Below are positions 1 to 7,135 of a stretch of DNA of 64,000 bases, piece after piece. The notes beneath the pieces are model-generated. The model did no database searches and was not told the DNA's origin. It was given only the letters and a program-made list of their open reading frames with translations. This stretch comes from Oscillospiraceae bacterium (lineage in GTDB: Bacteria > Bacillota > Clostridia > Oscillospirales > Oscillospiraceae). The stretch is from positions 1-64,000 of the forward strand of contig JAFYNQ010000102.1 of NCBI GenBank assembly GCA_017548065.1, read 5' to 3'. Both the position numbers and the translations under genes were made by a program. The stretch's first letter is position 1; each line of letters starts with the position of its first letter.

Positions 1-230
1 AGAAGGAAACACTTTTAGGAATTGGAAAAGTTGCAGACAATCGCATTGATGCCATTGTATCTGTAATGAAAGGTGCAGGAGGAAATGTTCTGGCTGCATT
101 GGCAGGGGTAATAGAAGGGGAGCGTGTTCTCGTAGAAGTCGCAACAACCAACGAACCCGCAATGCGTCTATATTCTTCAATGGGATTTATGATCACAAGC
201 AAAATATCCGATTGGTACAGGGTGTTATAA
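1..230 (+). CDS. GNAT-type N-acetyltransferase, C-terminal part
   Basis: The window opens inside this gene; the frame is open from base 3 to the TAA at 228-230, giving 75 residues of the C-terminus. The end contains N-E-P-A-M-R-L-Y followed by S-S-M-G-F, the usual motif B/helix-4 arrangement of GNAT acetyltransferases (Asn, Ala, Leu-Tyr, Gly-Phe). Substrate unknown because the N-terminal acceptor region lies outside the window. It sits upstream of an independent strong promoter, so it is probably not part of the ylxM-ffh operon. Confidence 0.7.
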   Translation, partial: KETLLGIGKVADNRIDAIVSVMKGAGGNVLAALAGVIEGERVLVEVATTNEPAMRLYSSMGFMITSKISDWYRVL

Positions 231-258
231 AAAAGTTTGTGATGTCATGTAAAAATAC

Positions 259-287
259 TTGACAAGCAGATACTTGCGTGCTATAAT
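259..287 (+). promoter_or_regulatory. Sigma-A promoter of ylxM-ffh operon
   Basis: TTGACA at 259-264 and TATAAT at 282-287 with a 17-bp spacer: a full consensus housekeeping promoter. The leader then carries a 6-bp inverted repeat (CAAGCA, 4-nt loop, TGCTTG; 299-314) just before the AGGAGG at 317-322. Confidence 0.9.
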
Positions 288-327
288 ACCGCAGGTATCA
301 AGCAATAATGCTTGACAGGAGGCGCAA

Positions 328-672
328 ATGCACGCGACAGAACTGATTTTGCTTTATGATTATTACGGTGATCTTTTAACTGATCGCCAAAGAGAATGCT
401 TTGAATTGCGTTATAATCAGGATCTTTCTTTGGGAGAGATTGGCCAGGAATTGGGAATCAGCCGCCAGGGTGTGCATGATAATCTCACCAGAACGGAAGC
501 TCTTTTGGTGAACATGGAGCAAAAGACAGGCTGTGTTCGTCGTGATCAGCGTTGCCGAAAGGTGATTGATGAGATTTTAAGATCTGCGCTTGAATTGCGT
601 GACAGCACCGATGTGAAAATCTCCGCTGCAGCACAGCGAATCATAACTGCTGCGGAGGCACTTGAGGAGTAA
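328..672 (+). CDS. ylxM: YlxM/p13-like helix-turn-helix protein
   Basis: 114 residues, the usual size for the UPF0122/YlxM family, which is encoded immediately upstream of ffh in most Firmicutes. The N-terminal half looks like sigma-70 region 4 (L-T-D-R-Q-R-E-C-F-E-L-R-Y, then an I-S-R-Q-G-V-H-D recognition helix around residues 42-55). Family members have been linked to the signal recognition particle as a small accessory protein; its exact role is not settled. The start ATG has an AGGAGG 5 nt upstream, and the stop is 2 nt from the ffh start, so the two are co-translated. Confidence 0.9.
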   Translation: MHATELILLYDYYGDLLTDRQRECFELRYNQDLSLGEIGQELGISRQGVHDNLTRTEALLVNMEQKTGCVRRDQRCRKVIDEILRSALELRDSTDVKISAAAQRIITAAEALEE

Positions 673-674
673 TT

Positions 675-2024
675 ATGGCATTTGAAGGATTGACCGAAAA
701 AATTTCTGCTGCCTTCAAAAAGCTTAGAGGCAAAGGCCGTCTGAAGGAGTCCGATGTCAAAGAGGCTATGCGAGAGATCCGTATGGCGCTTTTGGAAGCG
801 GATGTAAGCTATAAAGTGGTAAAGGACTTTACCAAGTCTGTTTCCGAGCGCTGTGTTGGCACAGATGTTCTGGAGGCATTGAGCCCTGCACAGATGATCG
901 TAAAGATCGTTAACGAGGAATTGACTTCCTTAATGGGCAGTGAAGCGAAGCACATTACTATCAATCCTGCAGGTCCTACAGTTGTGATGCTGGTTGGCCT
1001 TCAGGGTGCAGGTAAAACCACCAACGGCAGTAAGCTCGCAGGTCTTATGAAGCGACAGGGCAAAAATCCGCTTTTGGTTGCTTGTGACATTTACCGTCCT
1101 GCTGCTATCAATCAGCTGAAGGTTTGCGGTGAAAAGCTGGAAATCCCTGTCTTTGAAAAAGGACAGACTGATCCGGTGCAGATCGCAAAGGAAGCTGTTT
1201 TGTATGCTCGTCAGCGTGGACATGACATGGTTTTCCTGGATACCGCAGGTCGTCTTCATGTGGATGAGACCCTCATGGAGGAACTTAAGAACATCAAGGC
1301 AACTGTTAAGCCTGACGAGATCATGCTGGTTGTGGATGCCATGACCGGTCAGGATGCTGTAAATGCAGCGCAGAGCTTCAATGAATGGCTTGACATTGAT
1401 TCCGTTATGCTCAGTAAGCTGGATGGCGATGCCAGAGGCGGTGCTGCATTGTCTGTACGTGCAGTGACCGGCAAACCTATCAAATTCTGCGGTATTGGCG
1501 AAAAGCTTGAGGATATTGAAGCATTCCACCCCGATCGCATGGCTTCCCGTATTTTGGGAATGGGTGATGTGCTCAGCCTGATTGAGAAAGCAGAAAAAGC
1601 TTTTGACGCTAAGCAGGCAGCAGAGATGGAAGAGAAGCTTCGTTCCAATAAATTTACGCTTCAGGACTTCTACGACCAGATGGTGCAGATGCGCTCTATG
1701 GGTTCTATGCAGGATATTCTCGCACAGCTTCCCGGTGGTGCAAATCTGAAGGGTGTACAGTTGGACGAAAAAGCTATGGCACATACGGAAGCCATCATTT
1801 TGTCCATGACACCGAAAGAGAGAGAAAATCCCTCTATCATCGGCGCAAGTAGAAAGAAACGTATCGCTGCCGGTTGTGGTCTTAAGGTAGAAGATGTTAA
1901 CAGACTGCTGAAATCTTTTGAGCAAATGCGCAGCATGCTGAAGCAGTTCTCCGGTCCCGGCGCAGGTAAGAAAATGAAGCGCATGCGTGGCTTCGGTGGA
2001 TTCCCCGGATTCCCCGGATTCTAA
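675..2024 (+). CDS. ffh: Signal recognition particle protein Ffh (SRP54)
   Basis: 449 residues. Binds 4.5S/SRP RNA and signal peptides of nascent membrane proteins and docks with FtsY at the membrane. An N-terminal helical bundle is followed by the GTPase G domain: G1 loop G-L-Q-G-A-G-K-T-T near residue 106, D-T-A-G-R near 190, and S-K-L-D-G-D near 246. The methionine-rich M domain fills the last 130 residues (M-V-Q-M-R-S-M-G-S-M). The C-terminus is a Gly/Phe/Pro-rich tail. Length and domain order are standard. Confidence 0.97.
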   Translation: MAFEGLTEKISAAFKKLRGKGRLKESDVKEAMREIRMALLEADVSYKVVKDFTKSVSERCVGTDVLEALSPAQMIVKIVNEELTSLMGSEAKHITINPAGPTVVMLVGLQGAGKTTNGSKLAGLMKRQGKNPLLVACDIYRPAAINQLKVCGEKLEIPVFEKGQTDPVQIAKEAVLYARQRGHDMVFLDTAGRLHVDETLMEELKNIKATVKPDEIMLVVDAMTGQDAVNAAQSFNEWLDIDSVMLSKLDGDARGGAALSVRAVTGKPIKFCGIGEKLEDIEAFHPDRMASRILGMGDVLSLIEKAEKAFDAKQAAEMEEKLRSNKFTLQDFYDQMVQMRSMGSMQDILAQLPGGANLKGVQLDEKAMAHTEAIILSMTPKERENPSIIGASRKKRIAAGCGLKVEDVNRLLKSFEQMRSMLKQFSGPGAGKKMKRMRGFGGFPGFPGF

Positions 2025-2087
2025 GGTTCGTTAAAAGCAAATTGCTTTACGATATAGAAACATTGAATATTTTTGGAGGTGAAAACC

Positions 2088-2327
2088 ATGGTTAAGATCA
2101 GACTGAGAAGAATGGGTGCAAAGAAGGCTCCTTACTACCGTATTGTTGTCGCTGATGCTCGTAGCCCCCGTGACGGTCGCTGCATTGAAGAGATCGGCAC
2201 CTACAACCCCCTGACCGAGCCCGCTACCATCACTGTTGATGCAGAGAAGGCTCAGGCTTGGATCAAGAACGGCGCACAGCCCACTGATACCGTTCGTGGT
2301 CTCTTGAAGAAGGCTGGCGTTCTGTAA
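2088..2327 (+). CDS. rpsP: 30S ribosomal protein bS16
   Basis: 79 residues beginning [10 protein letters not shown], the canonical S16 N-terminus. The ATG at 2088 is preceded by GGAGGT at 2075-2080; an upstream in-frame TTG at 2073 overlaps this site and is rejected. S16 is an early-assembly protein of the 30S 5-prime domain. Codon use is strongly biased, as expected for a ribosomal protein. It follows ffh by 63 nt, a conserved Firmicutes arrangement. Confidence 0.97.
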   Translation: MVKIRLRRMGAKKAPYYRIVVADARSPRDGRCIEEIGTYNPLTEPATITVDAEKAQAWIKNGAQPTDTVRGLLKKAGVL

Positions 2328-2348
2328 TTTTCCCAAAGGAGCGAAAAC

Positions 2349-2579
2349 ATGAAAGAGCTTTTGCTGTATATGGCAAAGAACTTGGTGGACGATCCGGATG
2401 CTGTTTCCGTGACAGAAACCTCCGACGAGGAAGGAAAAGTCTTGGAGCTCCGTGTTGCCCCCGGTGACATGGGAAAGGTTATTGGCCGCCAGGGTCGTAT
2501 TGCGAAGGAAATTCGCACCATTGTGAGAACCGTTGCACAGCGCACCGGTGAGAAGGTCACAGTGGAGATCGTTGATTGA
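2349..2579 (+). CDS. khpA: KH-domain RNA-binding protein KhpA (YlqC)
   Basis: 76 residues, almost entirely one KH domain with the signature G-K-V-I-G-R-Q-G-R-I-A near residues 41-51 (GxxG loop). KhpA partners with KhpB/Jag in Gram-positive bacteria and influences cell-division and envelope genes post-transcriptionally. It lies between rpsP and rimM, its typical position. An AAAGGAG Shine-Dalgarno precedes the ATG. A strong terminator follows, so this is the last gene of the first transcription unit. Confidence 0.93.
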   Translation: MKELLLYMAKNLVDDPDAVSVTETSDEEGKVLELRVAPGDMGKVIGRQGRIAKEIRTIVRTVAQRTGEKVTVEIVD

Positions 2580-2592
2580 TCAAAAAAAGAAT

Positions 2593-2640
2593 TGGTGTTG
2601 TTTCAAAAATGGTTTTGAGACGGCACCATTTTCTTTTTGC
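2593..2640 (+). terminator. Rho-independent terminator after khpA
   Basis: A 16-bp stem (2593-2608 with 2613-2628, including three G-U pairs) closed by a 4-nt loop and followed by a T-rich run. It separates the ffh-rpsP-khpA unit from rimM-trmD. Confidence 0.85.
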
Positions 2641-2664
2641 TTTTTTACGTTTTTCTGTTATAAT
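2637..2664 (+). promoter_or_regulatory. Probable rimM promoter
   Basis: A perfect TATAAT at 2659-2664 lies 28 nt before the rimM start; the best -35 is TTGCTT at 2637-2642 (16-bp spacer), inside the terminator T-tract. The terminator upstream implies a promoter here, but the -35 is weak. Confidence 0.55.
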
Positions 2665-2692
2665 GAAATATATAAACAGCAGGAGGTAGTGT

Positions 2693-3184
2693 ATGAAACT
2701 CCAATTTATTGAAGCTGGCGAGATCGTCAGCACCCACGGCGTCCGTGGTGAAATAAAAATTTTAACGTGGTTGGACTGCCCTGAATATCTTCTTGATTTT
2801 GAGCGTGTCCGCATTGCCGGTGTGGATTATTCCGTTGAATCTTGCCGTGTGCAGAAAACCTGCAATCTTTTGAAGGTGAAAGGTATTGACACCATGGAAG
2901 CTGCACAGGCTCTTCGTGGAAAAATTGTGGAGATTTACCGCAGTGATGTGGATGATGATATCTTGTTTGCTGCAGAACTGATCAATATGGAAGTGTATGC
3001 TGAGGATAAGATGATCGGCTTGATCACAGAAGTGTTGGATTACCCGGGAAATAGTGTTTACGTGGTAAAGGGCGAACATGAATACATGATTCCTGCCGTT
3101 AAGGCTTTTGTGCTGTCCACCGATCTGGAAACAAACAGAATGGACGTTCGTTTAATTGAAGGGATGCGTTCGGATGAGGGTTGA
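2693..3184 (+). CDS. rimM: Ribosome maturation factor RimM
   Basis: 163 residues. The N-terminal beta-barrel begins with the family hallmark G-E-I-V-S-T-H-G-V-R-G-E (residues 8-19); the C-terminal PRC barrel contains Y-P-G-N-S-V-Y-V. RimM binds S19 and assists 30S head maturation. Shine-Dalgarno AGGAGG lies 7 nt before the ATG. The gene overlaps trmD by 11 nt, suggesting translational coupling. Confidence 0.95.
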   Translation: MKLQFIEAGEIVSTHGVRGEIKILTWLDCPEYLLDFERVRIAGVDYSVESCRVQKTCNLLKVKGIDTMEAAQALRGKIVEIYRSDVDDDILFAAELINMEVYAEDKMIGLITEVLDYPGNSVYVVKGEHEYMIPAVKAFVLSTDLETNRMDVRLIEGMRSDEG

Positions 3185-3920
3185 TATTTTGACGTTGTTT
3201 CCGGAAACCGTCGGTGACGTGTTGTCGGAAAGCATTTTAGGACGCGCCCAGGAGCGTGGTATTATTCAAATTGATACCCACCAGATCCGGGATTATACAG
3301 CGAACAAGCAGAACCAAGTGGATGATTATCCCTACGGAGGCGGCAGAGGTGCTGTTATGACAGCGGATCCTCTGTACAGATGCTGGGAAGCGGTTTGTGA
3401 CAAAGCCGGTGGTCCTGTACATACGATTTATTTGTCTCCTTGCGGTCATACATTCAAGCAGGAGGATGCCATCCGACTCAGCAAGCTTGACAATATCATT
3501 TTGGTTTGCGGTCATTACGAGGGCATTGATCAGCGTTTTATTGACGAATGTGTGGATGAAGAGATATCTTTGGGAGATTTTGTGCTGACCGGTGGCGAAA
3601 TCGCGGCAATGGCGGTTACAGATGCAGTTTGCCGTATGGTACCCGGTGTTTTGGCAGACCCGGAATGCTTTGAAGACGAAAGCCATTTCAACGGCCTTCT
3701 GGAATATCCTCAGTACAGCCGTCCTGCAGTTTGGCACGGCAGGGAAGTGCCGCCAATTCTTCTATCTGGCAACCACGAAAAGGTAGCGCAATGGAGAAGA
3801 AAGCAGTCTCTGCGCAGGACTCGTGAACGCAGACCCGATATGTATGCTGTACTGGATCTGTCTTCTAAAAAAGATAAGAAATTGCTTGCTGAAATGGAGA
3901 AGGAAGATAATGGAGATTGA
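3174..3920 (+). CDS. trmD: tRNA (guanine-37-N1)-methyltransferase TrmD
   Basis: 248 residues. Uses S-adenosylmethionine to methylate G37 of tRNAs reading CNN codons, preventing +1 frameshifting. The start is the ATG at 3174 (M-R-V-D-I-L-T-L-F-P-E), inside the end of rimM. SPOUT trefoil-knot motifs are visible: Y-L-S-P-C-G near residue 85, V-C-G-H-Y-E-G-I-D near 107, and L-G-D-F-V-L-T-G-G-E near 133. In many Firmicutes rplS follows; here a sirtuin gene takes that place, overlapping by 11 nt. Confidence 0.96.
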   Translation: MRVDILTLFPETVGDVLSESILGRAQERGIIQIDTHQIRDYTANKQNQVDDYPYGGGRGAVMTADPLYRCWEAVCDKAGGPVHTIYLSPCGHTFKQEDAIRLSKLDNIILVCGHYEGIDQRFIDECVDEEISLGDFVLTGGEIAAMAVTDAVCRMVPGVLADPECFEDESHFNGLLEYPQYSRPAVWHGREVPPILLSGNHEKVAQWRRKQSLRRTRERRPDMYAVLDLSSKKDKKLLAEMEKEDNGD

Positions 3921-4629
3921 GCAGCTGCGGAATTGGATCAAAGAGAGTAATAATATTGTCTTTTTCGGTGGCGCAGGTGTAAGCACAGAATCTGGAATTC
4001 CGGATTTTCGCAGTGTTGACGGCTTGTATAACCAAACCTATGAATATGATCCCGAAACCATAATCAGCCGAAGTTTTTTTGAACAGGACCCCGAATATTT
4101 CTTCCGTTTTTACCGCAAAAAAATGATGCCCCTGGAACACGAGCCCAATGTTACCCACAAAGTTCTTGCAGAACTGGAACACATGGGTAAATTAAAAGCT
4201 GTTGTTACGCAAAACATTGACGGTTTGCATCAAAAAGCCGGCAGTCAATGCGTTTATGAGATCCATGGCAGTGTTTGGAGAAATTACTGCACCCGTTGCG
4301 GCGCTTCCTGCAGTGCGGAAACTGTAAAATTCCATAGTGGTGTTCCTCGTTGCAGCTGCGGCGGCATTTTTAAGCCAGATATTGTTTTGTACGAAGAACC
4401 CCTGAATAATCAAACGGTTCAGGCTGCCGTTATGGCAATTGGAAAAGCAGATATGCTGATCGTTGGTGGCACAAGTCTTACAGTGTATCCTGCCGCCGGA
4501 ATGATTGATTTTTACCAGGGTGATAAGCTTGTGCTTATTAACCGTGATCCAACACCTTATGACGACCGTGCAGACCTTGTAATTCATGACAGTCTTGGTT
4601 CTGTCTTTTCTGCACTTTGGGATTTGTAA
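3910..4629 (+). CDS. cobB: NAD-dependent protein deacylase (Sir2/CobB family)
   Basis: 239 residues, typical for bacterial class U/III sirtuins. Rossmann NAD motif G-A-G-V-S-T-E-S-G-I-P-D-F-R at residues 20-33, catalytic T-Q-N-I-D-G-L-H-Q near 98-106 with the general base His in I-H-G-S-V, and a four-cysteine zinc ribbon (C-T-R-C near 121-124, C-S-C near 142-144). Removes acetyl or other acyl groups from lysines. It overlaps the end of trmD, so it appears translationally coupled to an RNA-modification operon; that linkage is unusual but could simply reflect lineage-specific order. Confidence 0.93.
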   Translation: MEIEQLRNWIKESNNIVFFGGAGVSTESGIPDFRSVDGLYNQTYEYDPETIISRSFFEQDPEYFFRFYRKKMMPLEHEPNVTHKVLAELEHMGKLKAVVTQNIDGLHQKAGSQCVYEIHGSVWRNYCTRCGASCSAETVKFHSGVPRCSCGGIFKPDIVLYEEPLNNQTVQAAVMAIGKADMLIVGGTSLTVYPAAGMIDFYQGDKLVLINRDPTPYDDRADLVIHDSLGSVFSALWDL

Positions 4630-4633
4630 ATTG

Positions 4634-4680
4634 AAAAGCGGAACGTACCGAAAGATACGTTCCGCTTTATTTTATTTATT
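4634..4680. terminator. Bidirectional terminator between sir2 and TSCPD gene
   Basis: A 13-bp perfect stem (4635-4647 with 4656-4668), 8-nt loop, with A-rich left and T-rich right flanks. It lies between convergent genes and can serve both strands. Confidence 0.85.
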
Positions 4681-4920
4681 TAAAGCTTCTTCCAGCGCTT
4701 TGGAAAGCTGATCGGGGCAGGAGGTAAGCTTCATGCCGCAACGGATGCCCTTAACGCGCTCAATCACTTCTTCAGCAGGCATGCCTTCAACAAGCTTTGC
4801 AATACCCTGCAGATTGCCATGGCACCCACCGATATATTGAAGATTTCGTACAATTCCGTCCTCAAGATCAAAGAGGATCCGCTGGGAGCAAGTGCCTTTT
4901 GTTTTGTATTCGTAATGCAT
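4672..4920 (-). CDS. TSCPD domain protein (TIGR03905-like)
   Basis: 82 residues. The C-terminal half contains the L-T-S-C-P-D-Q-L motif that names the TSCPD domain, plus G-G-C-H-G-N-L and I-R-C-G earlier, so three conserved cysteine sites suggest metal binding. The same domain occurs at the C-terminus of class II ribonucleotide reductases; the free-standing form is common in Clostridia and has no established function. It is 17 nt downstream of ybaK and likely co-transcribed. Confidence 0.85.
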   Translation of the reverse strand: MHYEYKTKGTCSQRILFDLEDGIVRNLQYIGGCHGNLQGIAKLVEGMPAEEVIERVKGIRCGMKLTSCPDQLSKALEEALNK

Positions 4921-4937
4921 AGTCGTTTCCTTTCTTG

Positions 4938-5411
4938 TTACATAATAAGTTCAGCAATAACTGCGCCTGCAACGCTAAAGAGTGCTTCCACAGGTATGAT
5001 CATCTGATGTCCTCGTTCACCGGCAGAAACAGCAATGGTGTCATTTAATTGACATGTTTCGTCAATATATGTGGGATATTTCTTTTTCATCCCAAAGGGA
5101 CTGCAACCGCCACGAATATAGCCGGTCAACCCCAAAAGCTCTTTTACAGGGATCAATTCAATACTTTTGTCTCCGGCAGCTTTGGCAGCCAATTTGAGGT
5201 CCAACTCAAAGCACACAGGAATGCAGAAAACGTTAATACCGGTCTTTGGGCCTCTGGCAACCAATGTTTTGAAGACTTGCTCCCCGGGAAGACCGATGGC
5301 TTCCGCCGCATGATTACCGTTCAAATCGTTTTCGTCGTACTCGTAGAATGCTTCTTCGCAAGCAAAGCCTGCTTGCTGCACAAGACGTACAGCGTTTGTT
5401 TTACTTCCCAT
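4938..5411 (-). CDS. ybaK: Cys-tRNA(Pro)/Cys-tRNA(Cys) deacylase YbaK
   Basis: 157 residues, YbaK/EbsC subfamily of the tRNA-editing INS domain. Hydrolyses Cys mischarged onto tRNA-Pro in trans. Conserved features: K-T-L-V-A near residues 45-49 (catalytic Lys after Phe), G-Y-I-R-G-G-C-S-P-F-G-M-K-K-K around 97-111. The ATG at 5411 is preferred over an upstream GTG at 5420 because GGTGAT lies 4 nt before it and the GTG would start almost at the predicted transcript end. Confidence 0.9.
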   Translation of the reverse strand: MGSKTNAVRLVQQAGFACEEAFYEYDENDLNGNHAAEAIGLPGEQVFKTLVARGPKTGINVFCIPVCFELDLKLAAKAAGDKSIELIPVKELLGLTGYIRGGCSPFGMKKKYPTYIDETCQLNDTIAVSAGERGHQMIIPVEALFSVAGAVIAELIM

Positions 5412-5427
5412 TTTTATCACCCATAGT

Positions 5428-5456
5428 ATTATACGATATTGTCAATGTTCTTTCAA
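5428..5456 (-). promoter_or_regulatory. Sigma-A promoter of ybaK-TSCPD
   Basis: On the minus strand: TTGAAA (5451-5456), 17-bp spacer, TATAAT (5428-5433). Confidence 0.8.
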
Positions 5457-5511
5457 GTGTGAATTATGATGTAATTTCAGGTTACCCTAGATGGAGAAAG
5501 GGGAATTTGTA

Positions 5512-6213
5512 ATGAATGAACAAAACAACGGACAGATCACCAAAGAAGAACGTGAACAAGTAATTGAACTGGGTTCTGACATTACCAAAAGCAGCAAAGG
5601 AAATATATATACTCTTACGATCATCGGACAGGTAGAAGGTCATCAGGTTTTACCCGAAACAGCAAAGACAACCAAGTATGAGCATGTTTTGCCACTGCTT
5701 GCCGGAATTGAAGAAAGTGATGACATTGATGGTTTATTACTGCTGTTAAATACAGTTGGCGGTGATATAGAAGCAGGTTTGGCCATAGCTGAAATGATTG
5801 CCGGTATGAAAAAGCCAACAGTATCTCTTGTGCTTGGGGGAGGGCACTCTATTGGTATACCGCTTGCTGTTTGCACAAAGAAATCTTTCATCACACCAAC
5901 TGCCAGCATGACAGTTCATCCCGTAAGAATGACCGGCCTTGTTGTCGGTGCGCCCCAAACGTTTCGCTATTTCCAGCGCATTCAGGAACAGATTGCGGAT
6001 TTTGTAACCGCCAATTCCGGAATCAGTAAGGAAGAGTTTGAAGGCTATATGATGGCTACAGGGGAAATGGCAACAGATGTGGGTACGATCCTTTACGGAA
6101 AGGAAGCCGTAGCCTCCGGGCTTATTGATAAGCTGGGAGGGTTAAGCGATGCGCTGAATGCACTTCATCGTATGATTGGTAAAGAAAAGGGCAAAGAAAA
6201 TAAGTTGACGTAA
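5512..6213 (+). CDS. tepA: ClpP-like serine protease, TepA/YmfB family
   Basis: 233 residues with the ClpP/crotonase fold. G-G-G-H-S-I-G (near residue 113) holds the nucleophilic Ser in a ClpP-like elbow and T-V-H-P-V-R supplies His; L-N-T-V-G-G-D matches the substrate-strand region. TepA is encoded next to ftsK/spoIIIE in Bacillus, as here. The ATG at 5512 is chosen because GGAGAAAGGGG covers the alternative ATG at 5491. A role in protein export or sporulation has been proposed for the Bacillus protein; the substrate here is unknown. Confidence 0.85.
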   Translation: MNEQNNGQITKEEREQVIELGSDITKSSKGNIYTLTIIGQVEGHQVLPETAKTTKYEHVLPLLAGIEESDDIDGLLLLLNTVGGDIEAGLAIAEMIAGMKKPTVSLVLGGGHSIGIPLAVCTKKSFITPTASMTVHPVRMTGLVVGAPQTFRYFQRIQEQIADFVTANSGISKEEFEGYMMATGEMATDVGTILYGKEAVASGLIDKLGGLSDALNALHRMIGKEKGKENKLT

Positions 6214-6237
6214 TATGAAATTTATTTAAAAACACAC

Positions 6238-6266
6238 TGGAAATTTTGCGCAAATTGTGATATCAT
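6238..6266 (+). promoter_or_regulatory. Possible promoter of uppP-like/ftsK unit
   Basis: TGGAAA (6238-6243), 17-bp spacer, TATCAT (6261-6266), ahead of GGGAGGT and the ATG at 6301. Both hexamers deviate from consensus. Confidence 0.4.
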
Positions 6267-6300
6267 AGTAAAAATAAAATGGGGAGGTAGGTACGAATTT

Positions 6301-7125
6301 ATGAATTGGATAGAAGGCTTGCTGTATGGGCTCATTTCCGGTATTTCGGAATTTCTGCCTATCTCTTCACGTGCACACCAATCCTTTTTGCAATATATAT
6401 TTGGTGTGCAAGTTGCTGACCCGGTAATGCAACTATTTGTTCATGGCTCTCTGTTGGCTGCGCTGTTTGTTGGTTTTAAGCCATACCTGGAACAGATTCG
6501 CCGTAACAATGCATCCTATCGCACTTCAGGAAGAGGGCGGAGACCAAACAAGACCGCACCGGACGAAAGAATTTCCAAAAACGCAGTTGTTCCGTTGCTG
6601 ATTGTTATGTTTCTTATTTCCTTTCTCTTAACGGATGGCTTGCCGTTACCTTTGGTAGCTGTCATTCTGATTGCGAATGGAATTCTGCTTTATTTGCCGG
6701 AACGTTTTGCTCAGGGTAATAAAGCAGCAGGGTCTATGTCTATGTTGGACAGTTGGCTTATGGGCATTGCTTCCGGTTTGTCAATTCTTCCCGGTGTGTC
6801 CGGAATCGGTGCTTCGGTATCGGTTTCCTTACTGCGAGGCGCAGACAGAAGAAAAGCTGTCAATTGGGCGCTTTTGATTGCTTTTTATACATTGTGCGCA
6901 TCAATTTGCCTTGATTTCTTTGCGATTATTGCCCAACGCGGAACCGTTCCGTTTTTTAGCTCGCTATTCTCGTATATAACAGCAGCTGCTGCTGCGTATT
7001 GCTCCGGATTTATGGGAGTTAAGCTTGTTAAGCTATTTACGGCCCACAATAATTATTGCGGTTTTGCTTATTATAGCTGGGGTATGGCACTTTTTGTATT
7101 TCTTATGTATTTGATCGTAATTTAA
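6301..7125 (+). CDS. UppP/BacA-like membrane protein, probably non-canonical
   Basis: 274 residues, the family's normal length, with about eight predicted membrane segments. The N-terminus retains S-E-F-L-P-I-S-S-R-A-H, which aligns with the undecaprenyl-diphosphatase motif (Glu21, Ser26, Ser27 and His30 of E. coli BacA). However the position of Glu17 is Ser13 here, and the second motif reads L-P-G-V-S-G-I-G-A-S where the family has P-G-x-S-R-S-G, so the active-site Arg174 is Gly. It may have a changed activity or a structural/transport role. The stop lies 10 nt before ftsK, so the two form a unit. Confidence 0.75.
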   Translation: MNWIEGLLYGLISGISEFLPISSRAHQSFLQYIFGVQVADPVMQLFVHGSLLAALFVGFKPYLEQIRRNNASYRTSGRGRRPNKTAPDERISKNAVVPLLIVMFLISFLLTDGLPLPLVAVILIANGILLYLPERFAQGNKAAGSMSMLDSWLMGIASGLSILPGVSGIGASVSVSLLRGADRRKAVNWALLIAFYTLCASICLDFFAIIAQRGTVPFFSSLFSYITAAAAAYCSGFMGVKLVKLFTAHNNYCGFAYYSWGMALFVFLMYLIVI

Positions 7126-7135
7126 GGAGTTACAT

